Of a stretch of DNA of 64,000 nt, positions 59,018 through 64,000 are shown piece by piece (the first letter of the stretch is position 1; each line of letters opens with the position of its first letter). Position numbers and translations under genes: made by a program. Origin of the DNA: Omphiscola glabra (taxonomy: Eukaryota > Mollusca > Gastropoda > Lymnaeidae); the NCBI GenBank assembly GCA_964017045.1, contig OZ024804.1, forward strand, positions 25,362,899 to 25,426,898, given 5' to 3'. Below the pieces are notes generated by a model. It made no database searches and had not been told where the DNA came from. It saw only the letters and a program-made list of their open reading frames with translations.

Positions 59018-59652
59018 GGCTAGTATGAATATCTGATAATGCGAAGAAGGCACTTCAAAATGGATTTCAATGATTAGTGACTTGAATTATCAGATAACCA
59101 TACAATGTTAAATGTGGCCAGACTACCTGTAAAGAAATATTTTAAAAAATTAGATAATTAACTCTTCGCCTACTATTTGCTGATACATCAACTTTCAAAA
59201 TCCGTTCCTGTTACCAGTGCCAATGACTTGACTAATTGATATTTTAACTATATTTTATAGTTAATACACAACTTTATAGCTCACATAAATCAAATATATG
59301 AGCTAATGAAGCTCCTTTTATATTATGAATGATTGAGAGGAACATGTAATGACTAGTATTTTTGGGGGGAGGTACCAATTTTTTTTACCTTTCTCTTTCA
59401 AATTATTTGTCATAATTTCTTTTGGCACAGGTAGGTAGGTAGGCATTTCAGTAAAGCAAGGGAGACTAATTCAAAATTTGTAGGGGAAATGGGACGAGAA
59501 GCAGAATAATCCCAGTTATTAATTTTTGGACGTTGGTGCTTTTTCACAGATGCATGGACTATTTTGTCAATAAGTTGAGATATTAAAAGTAGTGGACATC
59601 TTTGCCTACATTTCCTTCATAATTTTTTGCCTTTCCAATCCACCTCAATATT

Positions 59653-59780
59653 GGAAATTCCGGCTAATGTGCTGTTGTGGTCCCCTTATTGGGAGTCACT
59701 TCCCTCTGTTTATGATAGATTTAGGGTTCGGGTTAGGGTGAGCGACAGAGGGACCACAACAGCACATTAACCGAAATTCC
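59653..59780. mobile_element. 128-bp palindromic MITE
   Basis: Inverted repeats of about 31 bp: GGAAATTCCGGCTAATGTGC..GTGGTCCC on the left, and GGAATTTCGGTTAATGTGCT..GTGGTCCC in the reverse complement of the right. The centre includes TTAGGGTTCGGGTTAGGGTG. No clear target duplication. Confidence 0.75.
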
Positions 59781-60220
59781 TAGTTATTTAAGGCATATTT
59801 CCCTAAAATATTTTGAAGAAGTTCAAAATCTATGTCTTTCATATTAAATCTTCCACACAAAAAAATATTAAACCTTCCTCAGCATTATATATTGATGTAT
59901 ATGTGTGCCAATTCTCATTGAGTTAGGACATGTTGGCCATTACTTATGCTCATCCAAGTAACCTGCATTATAATAAGGTCAGTCAGCCCAATTTTGACCA
60001 TGTCATCCATGTCCCCTTTTAATGGCGGAAGATGCTAATACTTAAGAAATATTCAATTATTAACACAATTCACATTAAAATATTTGATAACTTGTGTTTA
60101 AAATGAACTTAAAAGGCATTTATACAATTAATTTGAGTTTTAAGTTATGTTTGTTAAATTGAAAGGTCTTAACTCATTTTTTTAAAAATTGTAACTTAAG
60201 TACTTTTTCTACTCGGCCCT

Positions 60221-60296
60221 TCAATTGTATGTACAGCGTGGTGAGCCCAGCCCACCCTATACAAAACTACCAATAATAATAAAAATAATAATAATC
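60221..60296 (+). mobile_element. LINE 3' tail fragment (CR1-like family)
   Basis: ATGTACAGCGTGGTGAGCCC then CAAAACTACCAATAATAATA. It lacks the GGGGTACCACGC segment present in the other copies. Confidence 0.75.
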
Positions 60297-60645
60297 TTTG
60301 TTATGGGCAACCATTCACAGTCACCTGCATGTGATATATAACTACATTATTATTCTCTGATATTTATTCATAAGAGATAGTTGCATGCCAACAAGATTCC
60401 TATTAAATCATTGGTCAGAGAAAGCTTTAATTAATTATATTATAATTATTCATGCAAAAGTTGAAAGTTCAAAATAAGTAGTCCCTAACCAGCATTATTT
60501 TTAGTGGGATGCCTTGCTATACATACGCTAGAAAGTTATTTTTTTATTTGAATTTTGCTCTATAAGTCTGTACAGTAAAGTAGTATAGAACTGTTATATT
60601 TGGTAACTTGTTTGCCGTTATATTTGGTAACTTGATTGCCGTGAC

Positions 60646-60770
60646 CCGTAAAATTAAGAATAAAATGTTTAAAAATAATGAAAAAATTTCCCAATATGCC
60701 AATATATATCCCTAAACCTAACCTGACTCCTAAATCTATCTCTAAACCTAACCTGAACCCTATAGTATAG
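60646..60770. repeat. Dispersed repeat B, copy 2
   Basis: Matches 11067-11165 block for block (GTAAAATTAAGAATAAAA, AAAATAATGAAAAAAT, CCTAAACCTAACCTGA) with extra copies of the telomere-like motif. Followed by TATAGTATAGGCCTATACTA, a short palindrome. Confidence 0.7.
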
Positions 60771-62852
60771 GCCTATACTATAATATTTTGCAAACGACAC
60801 TGTCACAGTGCTATCTCTTTGCCATGGCCATCATAGCCTTATATTTTTATTATTTTTTTACTTAAGTCTTAAGTTAAGTACCTATCTAGGCCTAAGTACA
60901 TTTTAAATTATTTAATTATGATTCTCCTTGACATTTTAATGATGGATGTAACCTCATAAAATTAGCCTAGCCTATATTAATATACTATTTATATAGTATA
61001 GCAGTATAGTTGAGTATAGCCTATGCCTATACTATACAGTATACAAAATAAAATATCATTTTGAGTGTGGACTATTCCCTGGACCCATGCACCTTAAGAG
61101 AGTAGACTGTGTAGACAAGGCTTATGTTAACTAATTACTAATATCTAGTAATGAGAGTGAGGAGGGAACGGAAAGGAGTGCACTCCAACCTTACCCAGGC
61201 CCAATACTGCCAATACATGATTTCTGAATAAAAAAAAAAAAAAAAAAACATTTGAGTATTATTAATTATTAGTATTAAAAATCATTTTTATCATGATGAA
61301 TGATGGCTACAAAGTTTAAAAACCACACGTTTGCACTTGCATTTATTCAGTTGACCAGATGCGCCGGTTTTCACCAACCGTCACGGGAAATGTGTATGGT
61401 CAGTGACAATAGTATTCAATGTTTACTTTTTCTAGCGCTAAGTAGCCATGATCAACAGGACGAGCCACAAGTTGACATTCACATGCCAAAAAAAGTAATC
61501 ATTTGCAGGCCTATTAAACAAAGAAATTTGGGTCAAATCTTTAAGTTTCTCGAAGATATCAAAATTATCATTAAGTTACTTAAATTATTTTAACATTAAT
61601 TAAGAATCCTCTTTAAATAAAAAATAATATTTCGTGGTTACTTTTTTTAAATTTTTTAAATGCAATAAATTTACGACAATGGCTGCATTTAACGACACCG
61701 GTGCTCACTCGTTATTCTTTCAAGTAGTCTTCCATTAGTCATTTAAATTTTGAAAGTGTTTATTCATCTTGGATATTTTGTTTGACCTAAAAAAAATTTT
61801 TTTGCTAATGTAATATTGGAGTATGAAGGTGGAGCGGGGGGTGCCCTCGCCGGGAATTTTTCTTTGCAAAGCAATAAAACGGGGTGACAGAGTTTTCTTC
61901 AGAGAGTAGGCGTTAAAAATTTTGACCCGATCCGTGCGGCACTTAGCCTAGCTGCGACACTAATTATATTTATTACCCAAATATAAAAAATTTAAATGAT
62001 GGTATTCACGCTTCACAATGTGAATTTTGAAAGTAAATATGCCTAAGCCTAAACCTACAATAGTTAAATCAAGTCACACCTTTTTAATTGTAATTTTTGT
62101 TTTTAATCAATGAAAGATGTTCAGTTTATAATATAGATGATTTCTGAAATTCTTCTTGCTGTGTTGTTTTCTTTTCTTAAGCCCACATTTGTCTTTAATT
62201 TATTAAAGTAATATTTAAAAAAATAGCGTTAGTTCAGCATACTTCATAATTACAGTTAAATTGTGCGCCACGCAATTAGAATTGCCTGCAACGAGAGATT
62301 GGACTCCTACCGACAACCGATGCCTCCTAGCTTTTAATATATTTCTGAGAGATAATTCCAGAGATATGTCAAGTATGGCGTTTGCCCGTTCGTGGTATGC
62401 TCAAAAGATAGACATTCGTACAGTACATGGACAGCAGAGCGCGAAAGCGTCAGATGGGGAAAAACTAAGTCAAGTCTGTGACTCGCGTGAGAGCAGTAGA
62501 TACACTCTTCAATTCCAATCTACTTTATATATTAGACTCGATGGCAATAAAAAGCCGTAGCCGTCACAAGCCACCAAACTGGTCCCCTGTTGTAGACAAT
62601 GTGAGTGTTGCTGGATAATACGCGAAAATTCTTCTGATGGCTGGGAAGGGAGGTGGACGCTTTCTAAGATACAGATGTTTAATATCTCCCGTGTAATAAA
62701 CGGTAACTAGAAGATTGTTTGAACAAGCACAATATACGGGGGTATGCACTATTTGGTAGCTAACAAAATTAGGTCAATAATTCAGACCATAGAACAGTTC
62801 AAGGTTTTCTTTTACTTAACACTATTAACACTGACAGATGTATAGTTCTTTC

Positions 62853-63136
62853 GGTTACCGGAAATTTGATCGAAAGAAATTTCGTCGACGGAAAATTGAT
62901 CGAACGGAAATATGGTCGAATCTTTTTTTCAGTTCACACGTTAAAATTTTCGTCAAAGTTGTTTTTGAACGCACTATACTATATAGTAAAACCAAATAAT
63001 GCGTTCAAAATGAAATTTGAAGCAAAACTTTAACGTGTGGACTGAAAAAACGATTCGACCAAATTTCCGTTCGATCAAAATTCTATCGATCAATTTTCCG
63101 TCGACGAAATTTATTTCGATCAAATTTCCGGATACG
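62853..63136. mobile_element. Foldback MITE with 9-bp target duplication
   Basis: Same family as 39.69 kb. Left end GGTTACCGGAAATTTGATCG, right end CGATCAAATTTCCGGATACG, arms of about 130 bp around ACTATACTATATAGTAAAAC. It is flanked by a perfect 9-bp repeat AGTTCTTTC (62844-62852 and 63137-63145). Nine-base duplications are characteristic of Mutator-like elements. No coding capacity. Confidence 0.9.
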
Positions 63137-63189
63137 AGTTCTTTCATGTGTTCTCAAATTCAAGGCCAAAGTACCACTAAACATCGCCT

Positions 63190-63383
63190 CTCAGTAGGGT
63201 AGTTCGCTGACTGACACAGGTCCGCGAGCTTTCAGTCACCGCCTCGCCGGGTTGAGAGACGTCGCCGCGAACGGCGTGTGCTGTGCAGCAGTCTGTTGTT
63301 TTGGTTGCGTGCACCGTTTATAGAATTTAACCGAACAACTCGCAACGACAGCCTTCGGTCATTTCCGGAGTTTATTAACAATT
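63190..63383 (+). promoter_or_regulatory. Candidate CpG-rich promoter / 5' UTR exon of a gene leaving the window
   Basis: CpG-dense sequence (CCGCCTCGCCGGG, GACGTCGCCGCGAACGGCG) in an otherwise CpG-poor window, ending at a strong donor ATT|GTAAGTATC (GT at 63384). No ATG-initiated frame reaches the donor convincingly, which suits a 5' UTR exon. On the minus strand no comparable donor is seen, so the plus strand is preferred. No downstream exon is visible before 64000. Confidence 0.35.
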
Positions 63384-64000
63384 GTAAGTATCAAGTTAGA
63401 AATGTTCACACACAACAATCTCAATGTAATGTGTCTCGTTAGCTTTAGGCTTTGTAATGTTAGCTTGATCTGTCTGACGAGAAAGACTCTTAGTGAGGAT
63501 AAGAGTCGTAATGAGTTTATGCTCATACTCATACATAAGTCACAGTTGTCTATAGGCTATTGATGCCTGTGACTCGTGGATAAGGGAATGCTTTGCTGCC
63601 AGCTTGATTATCTATAGAGTATTACTATTACGAATATTTTGCGCAATTTTATAAAAATCAATTTCATAACAATTTTATATAAGAAAATTAGTATAACCTT
63701 TAAGCTTTATCATCTAACATCAGGGTCGTGGCATTCAAAAGCTGCCTCCGGGGAAAAGCATTGATTTCGTCACCCCAAAATATCAATCAGTACATACATA
63801 ATGCATGAAAATATATTTTGGATCCCACGGCATAGTCCTACCATTTTAAAATGACAATGTTAAGCTTTAAAATGTATAGACTGAACATCCCCCTCCACCC
63901 TCATACGCACACACATACCTTCCATTATTTACTCGGTGGAGATGCATTACCGGTTCACTTCGCATACTTTATTAGATTTATTGTTAATCTTTTTCTGTAT
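63384..64000. other. No feature seen; first-intron candidate
   Basis: AT-rich, without frames or repeats. Expected if the upstream CpG-rich exon is real. Confidence 0.35.

Larger units (their letters stand above)
59034..62852. other. Receptor upstream intron or intergenic DNA; no further exon found
   Basis: AT-rich, with MITE, LINE-tail and repeat B fragments. The 97-codon (61300) and 99-codon (62261) plus-strand frames lack recognisable domains. A donor-like CTGG|GTAAGG on the minus strand near 61196 could end a 5' exon, but nothing else supports it. Confidence 0.4.

Noticed and set aside
62261..62560. 99-codon plus-strand frame
   Set aside because: No recognisable domain, no splice context on either side and no repeat-family match. 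Kept out as a probable chance frame.

Overview
This is eukaryotic nuclear DNA from an animal: AT-rich, low in gene density, with GT-AG introns, many tandem repeats and relics of several transposon superfamilies. The PAQR-type receptor gene, the mix of non-LTR elements and copies of the hAT transposon SPIN point to a lophotrochozoan, most likely a heterobranch or freshwater gastropod. That assignment is inference, since no rRNA or mitochondrial marker is present.

Layout. 0-8 kb holds 3' fragments of at least two non-LTR retrotransposon lineages, two copies of a roughly 1.1 kb dispersed repeat, a deleted Helitron and a hAT-type MITE. 11.5-16.1 kb is a run of minisatellites (unit lengths 33, 43, 30, 27, 18, 12 and 22 bp) enclosing the C-terminal end of a Tigger/pogo-like transposase. 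20.7-28.5 kb holds a SPIN-type element followed by a nearly complete autonomous Helitron, whose uninterrupted 1577-codon Rep/helicase gene is the longest ORF in the window. 28.9-44.2 kb is mostly repeats: two more hAT MITEs, a polypurine minisatellite with a 666-bp tandem duplication, a 16-bp array, a second SPIN copy with clear 8-bp target duplications, a foldback MITE and a degraded RTE-like LINE.

44.7-59.0 kb contains the one host gene that can be rebuilt with confidence. It is a membrane progestin receptor of the PAQR family, closest by eye to PAQR5 (mPR gamma), on the minus strand. Three coding exons (58955-59017, 57060-57196, 55948-56761) join in frame to a 337-residue protein. The 11 kb downstream is poor in transposons and ends at a minus-strand AATAAA plus A-run near 44.71 kb, so it may be a very long 3' UTR. 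59.0-63.1 kb looks like upstream intron or intergenic DNA with small MITEs. A CpG-rich stretch at about 63.2-63.38 kb, ending in a strong plus-strand splice donor, may be the first exon of a gene that leaves the window on the right.

Apart from the receptor and the possible 63.2 kb exon, nearly all coding-like signal belongs to transposable elements or to minisatellites that are open in several frames. No bacterial-type operon, CRISPR array, rRNA gene or convincing tRNA gene was seen.
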